NCBI GenBank assembly: GCA_965279085.1
Contig: OZ257149.1
Span: 2,542,001-2,606,000 of the forward strand
DNA length: 64,000 bases
Source of the DNA: UBA7672 sp965279085
GTDB taxonomy: Bacteria > Pseudomonadota > Alphaproteobacteria > Caulobacterales > Hyphomonadaceae
Direction: 5' to 3'
Shown here: piece after piece, positions 17,471-25,662 of the stretch
Layout of the letters: every line of letters begins with the position of its first letter
Position numbering within the stretch: the first letter of the stretch is position 1
Position numbers and translations under genes: made by a program
Notes under the pieces: generated by a model
What the model was told of the DNA's origin: nothing
The model's database searches: none
What the model saw: the letters and a program-made list of their open reading frames with translations, nothing else

Positions 17471-17671
17471 CTAGTCGATATGCTTGATCGATTTGCCGGA
17501 ATGCGACTTGATCAGGGCAAGCGCCCCGTCCAGTGACTTCGCCGTACCGATGTCATGTCCCGAGCTGGTGAGCACACCCACGGACACTTTCCGCACGTAG
17601 AACACGCCCTGATACTCGCCGACCGTGTAGAGCCCGCCGCCCTGCACAACGACCTGCCGTTTGCTGCCCAT
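17471..17671 (-). CDS. Small hypothetical protein
   Basis: This 66-residue protein starts MGSKRQVVVQGGGLYTVGEY and ends SHSGKSIKHID. A beta-rich N-terminal half and a helical end (SLDGALALIKSHSG) are predicted by eye. I start at 17671, where GGGGAAG precedes the ATG. No family is recognised. It is convergent with the TonB receptor and 96 bases from the broken monooxygenase gene. Confidence 0.6.
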   Translation of the reverse strand: MGSKRQVVVQGGGLYTVGEYQGVFYVRKVSVGVLTSSGHDIGTAKSLDGALALIKSHSGKSIKHID

Positions 17672-17767
17672 TCGACTTCCCCAATCCATGAGACCGCGCG
17701 TTGCCGCATGGCAGCCTACCACAAGGCGAGCGGCGCGGCGTGGCGCCGGTCTCCGGGGCGCTCTACT

Positions 17768-18069
17768 TCACACCACCCGCTTCGACGCAATCTCGTGGAT
17801 TTCGACGCCCGTCGTGCTCGTCGCCAGCCTGCGCAGCATCGCTGCCGTCTCGCGGCTGTAGTCCTTGGCGAAATGTTCCTGCACCGCCGCCATGTCGCGC
17901 CAGCGCTCCACGAACACGAACGTGTTCGGCGCCATCGCGTCCTCTCATGCACGCCATGGCTGATGCAGCCCGGCTCCGTCCGCGACAACGTCACATGCCG
18001 GATCGACGCCTCGAGAAATGCCGCCCGGTTCTCCGGCGCCACCACAACAGTCCCCGTGATCAGGATCAT
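17768..18069 (-). pseudogene. Antibiotic biosynthesis monooxygenase (ABM) domain gene with a frameshift
   Basis: Starting at ATG 18069 the first 42 codons encode an ABM/YgiN-like start: MILITGTVVVAPENRAAFLE, then TEPGCISHGVHE. The family-like sequence then continues in another frame: DAMAPNTFVFVERWRDMAAV, then QEHFAKDYSRETAAML, ending SKRVV and TGA at 17768. The shift falls at about 17941-17946 and is explained by one missing base. With it restored the protein would be about 100 residues, the usual size. Either a recent pseudogene or a sequence error. The tandem operator lies between it and the divergent TetR gene. Confidence 0.82.
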
Positions 18070-18109
18070 CGAAACCCTCCGTATCGTTCCGAAATATGCG
18101 TCTTGACTG

Positions 18110-18153
18110 ACTAGAGCTAATACTCTAATCAACTAGAGCAATAGCTCTAATCA
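18110..18153. promoter_or_regulatory. Tandem 22-bp operator between the ABM and TetR genes
   Basis: Two adjacent 22-bp direct repeats at 18110-18131 and 18132-18153 differ at four positions. Each has a dyad: TAGAGC-AATA-GCTCTA in the second copy is perfect, TAGAG/CTCTA in the first. The array ends 10 bases before the TetR start and 41 bases before the divergent ABM start, a position that suits binding by the TetR protein itself. Confidence 0.8.
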
Positions 18154-18163
18154 CTGCGAGCAG

Positions 18164-18754
18164 ATGACCGACACCAAGACACGAATCCTCGACACGGCCC
18201 TGGAGCTCTTCAACGAGCTCGGCACGGCCAATGTCACGACCAATCACATCGCCGAGGCGATGGGGATGAGCCCGGGCAATCTCTATTACCACTACAGGAA
18301 CAAGGCCGAGATCGTGCGGGGTCTGTTCGCGCGCATCATGGCCGCCTGGGCGGAGAACTACGCCCTCCCCGCTGGCAAGGCCCCAACCCCGAAAACGATG
18401 GACGCCATGGCCGCCGGCAATTTCGAGATCCAGTGGCGCCATCGCTTCTTCTTCCGCGACCTCACCATGCTGCTCGCCGCCGATCCGGAACTGGCCAGCA
18501 TCTATCGCGAGAACCGCGAGGCAGGCATGGCCAACACCGTCGCCCTGCTGCGCCATTTCATCGACGCCGGCCTGATGGCACCGACCGACAAGCGGGCGCT
18601 GGACGAGATCACCCAGCTGCTCTGGCTGGTTGGCGATTTCTGGCTGGTCTTCCGCGACGCTGGCGGCAAGGAGCCGACGCAAGCCGACATGGACCAGGGT
18701 GTCCGCCTCTTCCGCAGAATTCTCGCGCCTCATCTCAGGGACAAATCGAAATGA
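18164..18754 (+). CDS. TetR-family transcriptional regulator
   Basis: This 196-residue regulator has the N-terminal TetR helix-turn-helix (TRILDTALELFNELGTANVT, then MGMSPGNLYYHYRNKAEIV) and a helical ligand/dimer domain from about residue 60. It probably represses its own operon and the divergent monooxygenase gene by binding the tandem repeat at 18110-18153. The last codons overlap the start of the next gene by four bases (ATGA), so the two are coupled. Confidence 0.92.
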   Translation: MTDTKTRILDTALELFNELGTANVTTNHIAEAMGMSPGNLYYHYRNKAEIVRGLFARIMAAWAENYALPAGKAPTPKTMDAMAAGNFEIQWRHRFFFRDLTMLLAADPELASIYRENREAGMANTVALLRHFIDAGLMAPTDKRALDEITQLLWLVGDFWLVFRDAGGKEPTQADMDQGVRLFRRILAPHLRDKSK

Positions 18755-19458
18755 CGTCGCCGAAAACCGCCGCAGGCGTCCTGCTCATTGCCGTACCGCT
18801 CGTCTTCACTGCCGGCTTCACCGGCCTGCAGATGACATTCGACTATCCCGACATCCTGCGCCACCCGGGCGGCGAGGTGCTGACGCGCTTCGCGCACGCT
18901 GGCGTCGATCTCAACATCTACTGGTACGCCATGATGGCCGCCGCCATCGGCATGATCCCGGCCACGGTAGCAGCGGGCCTACACTTCTGGAAACGCGACA
19001 GCCTCCTCGCGGGTCTCTCGATCGCGTTCGGCGTTCTCGCCGGACTCGTGCAGGCGCTGGGTCTCATCCGCTGGGTGCTGCTCGTGCCCGGCCTCGCCTC
19101 CGCCTATGCCGCGCCAGGCGCAACCGAGATCGACCGCGCGATGGCGGTCTCGATCTTCGACGCGACCAGCCTCTATCTCGGCGTCGGCGTCGGCGAACAC
19201 CTTGGCTATCTCTTCACCGGCATCTGGACGGTGCTGGTCTCGGCCCTGCTCTTCTCGAGCCGCCGCATTGTCTCGCTCACGGGCTTCGCGCTCAGCCTCG
19301 GCGTGATGGCCGGCATGCTCGAGCCGTTCAGCCTGCCCATGGCCGCCGACATCAACGCCATCGGCTATTCGCTCTGGGCCCTCTGGACGCTCGTCCTTGG
19401 CGTCCTGCTGCTGGTCGAAGGCCGCACGGTCCGTGTCGGCAACGCGCAACCCGCCTGA
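18751..19458 (+). CDS. DUF4386-like membrane protein
   Basis: These 235 residues hold about six or seven membrane helices (for example VLLIAVPLVFTAGFTGLQM at 10-28 and a Trp-rich last helix YSLWALWTLVLGVLLLVEG). Loop motifs such as PDILRHPGGEVLTRF fit the DUF4386 group of integral membrane proteins of unknown function. It is co-translated with the upstream TetR gene, so the regulator probably controls it. A hairpin terminator follows. Confidence 0.75.
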   Translation: MTSPKTAAGVLLIAVPLVFTAGFTGLQMTFDYPDILRHPGGEVLTRFAHAGVDLNIYWYAMMAAAIGMIPATVAAGLHFWKRDSLLAGLSIAFGVLAGLVQALGLIRWVLLVPGLASAYAAPGATEIDRAMAVSIFDATSLYLGVGVGEHLGYLFTGIWTVLVSALLFSSRRIVSLTGFALSLGVMAGMLEPFSLPMAADINAIGYSLWALWTLVLGVLLLVEGRTVRVGNAQPA

Positions 19459-19472
19459 ACCCCGAAAGCAAA

Positions 19473-19498
19473 ACGCCGCCCCCGGAAGGGAGCGGCGT
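19473..19498. terminator. Hairpin between convergent genes
   Basis: ACGCCGC (19473-19479) pairs with GCGGCGT (19492-19498), enclosing a C-rich/G-rich inner stem. No long T run follows, so the strength is uncertain. It separates the DUF4386 gene from the convergent lipoprotein gene. Confidence 0.55.
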
Positions 19499-19538
19499 CA
19501 AGCTGAGTAGTGGTCGTTCCGAGGTTACGAAGCCAGCC

Positions 19539-20111
19539 TTACGAAGAGCGGGCCGGGGTCTGCGGCGCGGTCGGCTGTTCCGTCACGGGGACGGCAGCTT
19601 CAGTCGGCTCCGGCTTCGGGCCCGTGGTGCAGCAACGGATCTGCATTTCGAGGACCTGGTCGTTGAAGCGGCAACCTTCGTCCGAGATCTCGCGAAGGAT
19701 CGACGGAGCGCCGGCGCTGTACGTGAAGCGGGTCTGCACGCAGGACTGGACTTTATAGCCCGTGCCGCACGCGCCGACTTTCGAGCGCTGGACCGTTTTG
19801 GTTTCGCAGTTGAAGGCAGCTTGCGTCATCGCGGCGTCAGCGGCGGCCTTGGCGGCGTCGGCCGAAGCCTGGGCCGAGTTGGCGCGCGAGAGCGCGTTGT
19901 CCGCGATCGAGCGAGCCTGGCTGAGGCTCATGTTGGTTTCGGAAAGCGCGCGCTTCTGACCGTCGATCTCGACGTTCACCTTGCACACGTCCTTGTTCAC
20001 GTTGTCCGGGTTCGAGCAGTACTCGACCACGGTCATGTCTTCCGGAATTGCCTGGCACGCAGCAGCGGCAAGAGCCATTGCGACCGCGGCCGCGAGAGTT
20101 TTCAAATTCAT
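19539..20111 (-). CDS. Cysteine-rich Lpp-like lipoprotein of unknown function
   Basis: The 190-residue product starts with a lipoprotein signal (MNLKTLAAAVAMALAAAACQ, Cys at 19). After two early Cys comes a heptad helix rich in Ala (QARSIADNALSRANSAQASA, then KAAADAAM), like Braun-type Lpp/OprI coiled coils. A globular C-terminal part (residues ~95-165) follows with six more Cys, including a CC pair, then a Pro/Thr tail. Eight Cys besides the lipidated one suggest disulphides formed outside the cytoplasm. ATG 20111 is chosen for its GGAGGA site. Function unknown. Confidence 0.7.
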   Translation of the reverse strand: MNLKTLAAAVAMALAAAACQAIPEDMTVVEYCSNPDNVNKDVCKVNVEIDGQKRALSETNMSLSQARSIADNALSRANSAQASADAAKAAADAAMTQAAFNCETKTVQRSKVGACGTGYKVQSCVQTRFTYSAGAPSILREISDEGCRFNDQVLEMQIRCCTTGPKPEPTEAAVPVTEQPTAPQTPARSS

Positions 20112-20462
20112 GATTGGTAATCCTCCATCACCTCGCGGGAACATGGAGCAGGCGCGTTTCGCGGCAAGTGAAACAACCGCAAACCTTCCTGCAATCAGAG
20201 CGTTGCGCGGAAGGACTCGCGTACGAAGCGTGGCGAGAAGGTGGCGTTTCCGATTACGCGCAGTTCATCCGTACGCGGAAAATCCTGATTCAATTGCGTT
20301 TCCCGTACGTGCCTCAACCAGATGACCCGCACGGATCTCGCGCCGCGATTCATCAACAGGCCCAGCATGAAATTTTGCTCACGCAGCTGGCTCACATCGA
20401 TTCACGCTATCGCATGCAGGCGCAGTCGCCACGTGATCAGCTGGAATCGTGAAAGGGCCAGC
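20112..20462. other. Intergenic region without a convincing gene
   Basis: These 351 bases lie upstream of the lipoprotein gene and downstream of the PHM-like gene. Open frames exist on both strands (20114-20452 plus, 20195-20395 minus) but neither has a ribosome site or a recognisable protein. The base composition is slightly lower in GC than its neighbours. I see no terminator of textbook form here. Confidence 0.4.
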
Positions 20463-22442
20463 CTACGGCGTCGGCGTCGGCGGCTGCCGGTCGCGGTCGC
20501 GGCGGGATCCGAACATCATCATCAGATCGCTCGCCGCCTTCAGCTCTTCCATGTCGACGGCGTCGTCCTTGTTGACGTCCAGCGTCGCAAAGCGCGGCTT
20601 CAGCGCGCCGGCGATGCGGCCCCTGACCTCGGTCAGCTGGATCTTGTCGTCGAGATTGTCGTCCAGCATGCCCACGATGCGCATCTGGCGCATCTCGTCG
20701 GTCGCGTCCGCGGGCTTGGCCACCGTCTCGTCGGTCCACTGATAGTAGATCGACGTGTAGTGCATCTCCTCCCACGACTGGTCGCCCCAGATGACCTTCG
20801 CCTTCGGATCGGGGTTCGCCGCGTTCCGCACCGAGTTATCGTAGTAATACGTCGCCACCAGCTTTGCACCCTTCGGCACGAGCACGGGCTCGGCGAAATC
20901 GTACGTGCGTTGCCAGTTGAAGTCGTAACGCGGCAGGTTGATCAGCGTCTGCTTCGTGCCGTCTGCCTTGATCATGTCCACACGCCCCGCCTGCCCGCGA
21001 TAGTGCGTGTGCAGGAAGATCGAATAGAGCAGCGCGTCTTTCGGGAAGGTCAGGTACGCGATCTCCTCGTGCATGTCCTTTTCGGGCGGCAGCTCGATGA
21101 AATTGTCGGCGATCACCGTGTGGTGCATCACCTTCTCCGGCGTCTCGCCTTCCGGATAGAAATAGAAGCCGATCTTCGAGTTATCGACGCCTTCCTTGCC
21201 ATAGGGCGTGTAGTGGAACTGGAAGCCCATATTCCCGCCGGCCGGCAGGAAGATGCCCAGCCCGTCCGGCACGCGGAAGCTTTCGCCGCCCACGGCGTAC
21301 TCCCCATAGTTCTGCTCCCACTGCCCTGCCGAAGCAGGCCCGGGGCGCGGCGTGCCGGGAATGTAGCCGGCGAGAATGTGGTGAACTCCGCGCCGATCGC
21401 CCGGCATGATGCTGGCGGCCTTCACCCAGCGCCCTTCGGTCAGCGGGTTCACAGCCGTCGGATACTGGTACTGCACCACGCCCGAAGCCGGGATGGTATA
21501 GGCCGGCGCATTGATGATCAGGTCCGGCTTGCCCAGCGGCCACTCCGGCGCGGTGCTCGCCGCTTCCTTCAGCGGATCGCCGCCATCGCCGCGCGGCGCG
21601 CCCGCCTCGACCCAGTGAACGATCGTCTTGATCTGGTCGTTGGTCAGGCTGGCGTCATGCTTGAACTTGCCGATGGTCGAATCCGGATGCCAGGGCGGCA
21701 TCGTGTCGGTGCGGATCGACTCGCGGATCATTCCCGAGAAGCCCTTCACCACATCATAGCTGTCCATCGCGAACGGGCCGATGCCGCCTTCCTGGTGGCA
21801 GGCCACGCACTTGGCCGTGAGGATTGGCGCGACGTCTTTCGAATAGGAAATCTTGCTGTGCTCCGCGCGCCGCTCGCGCTCCGGGAAGCTGATCGCCGCG
21901 CCCGATCCCTTGATCTCCGTCTTCGCGACCGCCTTGCCCGCCGCGATATCGGCCAGCGCCGGGCCCACGCCATCGACGGCGCCGCTATAGAGAACCTTCA
22001 GCGTCTTCGGCTGCAGCACAAAAGCCTGACCGGCATAGCTGACGCCCAGCTGCTCGCCGACCAGCTGCACCTCGTCATCCATCACCGGAACGGAATAGCC
22101 CTGTGCCTTGGCCTCAGCCGCGATTGCGTCACGCCCATCGCCAAGGTCGGAGTTCAGCATCAGGAACTGCACGCCGGGATTGCTGGCCTGCAGCCCTGCC
22201 AGAGCCTTCGCCGCCTTGCGCGAGCCTTCATCGCCATTGAGCTGCGAGACGATCACGATCGCCTTCACATCCACCAGCCGCCGCAGGTTCTGCGCAAAGC
22301 CCGTGTGATCCACGAGCCTGAAATCGTCCGCAGCCGCCGCAACCTTCACCGGATCGCCGACCTTGAAGGCCATCGCCGCGCCGCCAGCCATCGCGCCTAT
22401 CAGCGCCAGCCCCGCCACGCCCGCCAGAACCCGCATTTTCAT
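20463..22442 (-). CDS. Exported redoxin/cytochrome c/PHM-like copper monooxygenase with EF-hands
   Basis: The 659 residues form a linear set of domains: a signal peptide (1-25), a thioredoxin/redoxin-like domain (~30-190), a c-type haem domain with C212-V-A-C215-H216 and a likely axial Met in TMPPW (M248), and a copper type II ascorbate-dependent monooxygenase-like domain (~300-570). Ligand positions match peptidylglycine hydroxylating monooxygenase: H354-H355 and H410 (FQFHYTP) for the first copper, H478-x-H480 and M560 for the second. Two EF-hand-like loops follow (594-605, 622-633: DVNKDDAVDMEE). The redoxin domain shows no CxxC. It would act in the periplasm; the substrate is unknown. Confidence 0.85.
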   Translation of the reverse strand: MKMRVLAGVAGLALIGAMAGGAAMAFKVGDPVKVAAAADDFRLVDHTGFAQNLRRLVDVKAIVIVSQLNGDEGSRKAAKALAGLQASNPGVQFLMLNSDLGDGRDAIAAEAKAQGYSVPVMDDEVQLVGEQLGVSYAGQAFVLQPKTLKVLYSGAVDGVGPALADIAAGKAVAKTEIKGSGAAISFPERERRAEHSKISYSKDVAPILTAKCVACHQEGGIGPFAMDSYDVVKGFSGMIRESIRTDTMPPWHPDSTIGKFKHDASLTNDQIKTIVHWVEAGAPRGDGGDPLKEAASTAPEWPLGKPDLIINAPAYTIPASGVVQYQYPTAVNPLTEGRWVKAASIMPGDRRGVHHILAGYIPGTPRPGPASAGQWEQNYGEYAVGGESFRVPDGLGIFLPAGGNMGFQFHYTPYGKEGVDNSKIGFYFYPEGETPEKVMHHTVIADNFIELPPEKDMHEEIAYLTFPKDALLYSIFLHTHYRGQAGRVDMIKADGTKQTLINLPRYDFNWQRTYDFAEPVLVPKGAKLVATYYYDNSVRNAANPDPKAKVIWGDQSWEEMHYTSIYYQWTDETVAKPADATDEMRQMRIVGMLDDNLDDKIQLTEVRGRIAGALKPRFATLDVNKDDAVDMEELKAASDLMMMFGSRRDRDRQPPTPTP

Positions 22443-22640
22443 GAGACGACCCGCTTATCCTGCGCCTACCGAACGGTAGCAGGATGCCAGTGTCAGGCTG
22501 CCACGCCAACCAGCGTGTAACCGCCCGTACGCGCACGAGCGCGCGAGGTGACGCCACGACATACTTGCCGCGCACGTCATCCTGCGCACTCTATGGTTTC
22601 CTGACCCTATTTCCTCACGGTCCCCATCAGGGAGTCGACC

Positions 22641-23687
22641 ATGAAACGCCTTTTCCTCACCTGTGCTCTTGCCGCCCTTCTGGCCGCGCCAGCCTTCGCC
22701 CAGTCCGCCGCGGATCTTCCCCGGACAAAGGACGGAAAGCCCGATTTCCAGGGAGTCTGGACCAATGCGTCCATCACCCGGCTCGAGCGCGTGCCTGAGT
22801 TCAACACCCTCGAGATCTCGGAAGCCGACGCGAAGAAGTGGGAAGCTGACGCCGCCGCCGTCGGCGCCGCCGACACGGCCCCGACCGATCAGTCCAAGGG
22901 CGCCCCCGCCGCCGGTGAAGACCCCGCCGGCTACAACTTCTTCTGGATCGATCCCGGCAAGCAGGTCGGCAAGGTCAACGGCACCTATCGCTCGTCCTGG
23001 ATCACCGAGCCATCCAACGGCAAGGTGCCCTACACGCCCGCCGGCCGAGCTGCGATGATGAAGCCCGTCGCGAACTTCAACAAATACGACAATCCTGAAG
23101 AGCGCATCCCGATCGAGCGCTGCCTCGTCGGCTTCGCTTCCACGGGCGGCCCGCCCATGCTGAACGCGCTCTACAACAACCATCACCAGATCATCCAGAC
23201 GCCCGACACCATCGCGATCAACGTCGAGATGGTCCACGACACACGCATCATCCGCATGAACGGCAAGCACAATCCGCCCGGCATGCCGCAATATCTCGGC
23301 ACCACCGTCGGCCGCTGGGAAGGTGATACGCTGGTCACCGAGACCGTCGGCTTCAAGGATACCGAATCCGTGCGCGTCGATTTCGGCCTGTTCGTCTACA
23401 TCTCCCCCAATGCGAAAGTGACGGAGCGTTTCACGCTGCAGGACAAGGACACGATCCACTACGCCTTCACGGTCGAGGATCCCGCCGTCTACACCCAGCC
23501 GTGGAAGGGCGAACTCTCCTTCCGCCGCAGCCCGGATCGCATCTACGAATACGCCTGCCATGAGGGCAATTATTCGGTTCCGAACATCCTCGGCGGGGCG
23601 CGCGAGATGGAACGCGAAGGCCGCAAACAGCCTGTGATCACCAGCGGCATCGGCCGCCTCGATCGCCCGGCGCCGGCAAAGCAGTAG
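22641..23687 (+). CDS. Secreted protein of unknown function, first of two paralogues
   Basis: This 348-residue protein has a signal peptide (MKRLFLTCALAALLAAPAFA). Conserved-looking segments are GKPDFQGVWTNASITRL near the N terminus, ALYNNHHQIIQTPDTIAI, NVEMVHDTRIIRM, GRWEGDTLVTETVGF and RIYEYACHEGNYSVPNIL at the end. Such proteins are common in environmental Alphaproteobacteria and Acidobacteria, usually as hypothetical proteins near redoxin or PQQ-type oxidoreductases. The paralogue at 23830 has the same blocks in the same order. It is divergent from the PHM-like gene. Function unknown. Confidence 0.82.
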   Translation: MKRLFLTCALAALLAAPAFAQSAADLPRTKDGKPDFQGVWTNASITRLERVPEFNTLEISEADAKKWEADAAAVGAADTAPTDQSKGAPAAGEDPAGYNFFWIDPGKQVGKVNGTYRSSWITEPSNGKVPYTPAGRAAMMKPVANFNKYDNPEERIPIERCLVGFASTGGPPMLNALYNNHHQIIQTPDTIAINVEMVHDTRIIRMNGKHNPPGMPQYLGTTVGRWEGDTLVTETVGFKDTESVRVDFGLFVYISPNAKVTERFTLQDKDTIHYAFTVEDPAVYTQPWKGELSFRRSPDRIYEYACHEGNYSVPNILGGAREMEREGRKQPVITSGIGRLDRPAPAKQ

Positions 23688-23829
23688 GAATTCTCGCCAC
23701 AGCCAGGCCCGCTCGGCTCGACTTTCGTCGGGATGGGCGGGTCGCCTGGCGGCAGACCTCCCCGGATCGCTGTTCCTGATGTACGCTCCTCCACAAGCGG
23801 CCATAGAGCCGCTGGAGGAGGAGCGAATC

Positions 23830-25017
23830 ATGAGAGCGGCCCTGACCGGCGCGAGCCTCGCCTTGCTCGCCGTCACACCAGCCTTCGCCCAGGCCGGCTA
23901 TGCACCGCCGAAAACCAGCTGGGGCGCCCCCGACCTCGAAGGCGTCTGGAGCAATGCCTCCGTCACCAAGCTCACGCGCCCTGCCGGCATCGACAAGCTC
24001 GCCCTCACGCCCGCTGAAGCAGCCGCCATCGAATCGAAGGACTTCAACAACGCCCGCACCGCCATCGAGAAACTCCCGACCGACCAGACGCAGGGAGCGC
24101 CCCTGAAAGGCGCAGCGCTGCCTCAGATCGGCAACTACAACGCCGTCTGGGTCGATCCCGGCTCGAAGATCGGCAATGTGCGCGGAGAGTTTCGCTCCAG
24201 CTGGATCACCGATCCGCCCAGCGGCCGCATTCCCATGTCGGACGCCGGCAGGAAGAAGCTCGCCACGTGGCGGCCCGACGCCATGCGCGACGGAACCTAC
24301 ACGCCGCCGCCCCTGCCCGACATCCTCGCGCCGAAGCCCGTCACCAAACCGAAAGCCAAGCCCGCACGCGGCGGCCCATCCGCCAACGCCTTCGTCGATC
24401 TCGTCGAGGCGCCGAAGTCCTCCAACAATGGCGGCGCGGCCAGCGCCTATCTCGGCCCGGAATCGCGCGGCACGGGCGAGCGCTGCGTCGTCATGGGCAA
24501 TGCCGGCGGACCCGTCATGCTCAATGGTCTCTACAACAACAATTTCCAGGTCGTGCAGACGCCCAGCCACGTGATGATCGACGTCGAGATGATCCACGAC
24601 GCTCGCATCATCCCTATCGTCGCCAGTAAGGTCGAAGCCAACATCCGCCACCGCCCCGCCGCGATGGAGACCTGGCTCGGTGACAGCGTCGGCTGGTACG
24701 AAGGCGACACGCTCGTCATCCAGTCGCGCAACTTCCACCGCCAGCAGGCCGGTCAGGTCTTCATCTCCGACACCGGCACACTCACCGAACGCATCACGCG
24801 TGTCGGCCCTGACGACATCGTCTACGAATTCATTGTCGAGGATCCGGACGTCTACACGCAGGTCTGGCGCGGCGAGATCCCGTGGCGGAAGATGAAAGAG
24901 GCCGTCTACGAATACGCCTGCCACGAAGGCAATTATGGCCTCTGGAACATCCTCTCCGGCGCCCGGGAACAGGAACGCACGGGACGCGCGCTCGAAGCAA
25001 CAGCGCTCGAAGAGTAA
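23830..25017 (+). CDS. Secreted protein of unknown function, second paralogue
   Basis: The 395-residue product has a signal peptide (MRAALTGASLALLAVTPAFA) and the same blocks as its neighbour at 22641: APDLEGVWSNASVTKL, FRSSWITDPPSGRIP, LYNNNFQVVQTPSHVMIDVE, WYEGDTLVIQSRNF and YEYACHEGNYGLWNILSGAR. It has an insertion of about 60 residues (around 150-210) rich in Lys, Pro and Ser. ATG 23830 has a GGAGGAGG site; the frame extends to 23779 without one. Tandem duplication is the simplest origin. Confidence 0.82.
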   Translation: MRAALTGASLALLAVTPAFAQAGYAPPKTSWGAPDLEGVWSNASVTKLTRPAGIDKLALTPAEAAAIESKDFNNARTAIEKLPTDQTQGAPLKGAALPQIGNYNAVWVDPGSKIGNVRGEFRSSWITDPPSGRIPMSDAGRKKLATWRPDAMRDGTYTPPPLPDILAPKPVTKPKAKPARGGPSANAFVDLVEAPKSSNNGGAASAYLGPESRGTGERCVVMGNAGGPVMLNGLYNNNFQVVQTPSHVMIDVEMIHDARIIPIVASKVEANIRHRPAAMETWLGDSVGWYEGDTLVIQSRNFHRQQAGQVFISDTGTLTERITRVGPDDIVYEFIVEDPDVYTQVWRGEIPWRKMKEAVYEYACHEGNYGLWNILSGAREQERTGRALEATALEE

Positions 25018-25183
25018 CGCTGCAACTGCTCACACACGCGCGACGCGAGCGCGGTAACGCTGAAAGCCTGCGTGCTTGTTGGCCGATCCCGCTTTGAGCC
25101 AATCGCCGGGGAAGCGAACCTTACAACGGCGCCACCAATGCACCTCCATAGGACGCGATCACTCTTGCGGTGGAAGCATCTGC

Positions 25184-25504
25184 ATGGACGAGTTCGACCA
25201 CTTCGTTTTCCATGATGCACGCGAGCGCTGCGGCCTCAAGGCGCGCGCCGCGCGCGCGGAGGTCGATCGCCACCGCTCCTGGATTCACCACGCAATTGTC
25301 AGGCTCGGCTACGCGCAAAGCGAAGACGAGCTTCGCGCCGCGCAAAATGAAATCGAACAGGACATCCGGAACATCCAGTCACGGCATGGCTGGGACCAGC
25401 AGATGATGTCCGCATTCCGCAAGCGTCAGCAGGCCGCGCTGGCGCAAACTTCGGAAGCTGGGTCACCACGAATTCCTACGCTCCTTGAGTCGGCCAATAG
25501 ATGA
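25184..25504 (+). CDS. Hypothetical helical protein
   Basis: The 106 residues begin MDEFDHFVFHDARERCGLKA and are mostly helical and charged, with HRSWIHHAIVRLGYAQSEDE and an EIEQDIRNIQSRHGWDQQMM stretch. ATG 25184 is chosen for its family-like start; the longer frame to 25076 has no ribosome site. No family is recognised. It ends 15 bases before a possible 47-codon frame at 25519. Confidence 0.55.
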   Translation: MDEFDHFVFHDARERCGLKARAARAEVDRHRSWIHHAIVRLGYAQSEDELRAAQNEIEQDIRNIQSRHGWDQQMMSAFRKRQQAALAQTSEAGSPRIPTLLESANR

Positions 25505-25518
25505 TGGGAGGACCACAC

Positions 25519-25662
25519 GTGCCTTTTGGAAAGAAGAAGCCGGCGCCGCCGCAGCTCACCCGCGCTCCACGCGCGAGGTCGTACGACATCAAGGCAAGCA
25601 GAATGGCCGCCGCCCTGCGCCGCATCACACATCCATCGGATGGTTCAAGCCCTACCGGCTGA
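25519..25662 (+). CDS. Possible 47-residue basic peptide
   Basis: GTG 25519 follows GGGAGG by seven bases and opens a 47-codon frame: MPFGKKKPAPPQLTRAPRAR, then SYDIKASRMAAALRRITHPS and a short end. It is strongly basic. The stop at 25660-25662 overlaps the 3' end of the convergent MerR gene. The support is only the ribosome site and composition, so this is a weak call. Confidence 0.35.
   Translation: MPFGKKKPAPPQLTRAPRARSYDIKASRMAAALRRITHPSDGSSPTG

Noticed and set aside
20114..20452. 112-codon plus-strand frame in the gap upstream of the lipoprotein gene
   Set aside because: No ribosome site, no family-like sequence, and a competing minus-strand frame of equal quality.
20322..22520. 732-codon open frame antisense to the PHM-like gene
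   Set aside because: The opposite strand carries all copper and haem ligands. This frame is Arg/His-rich shadow sequence.
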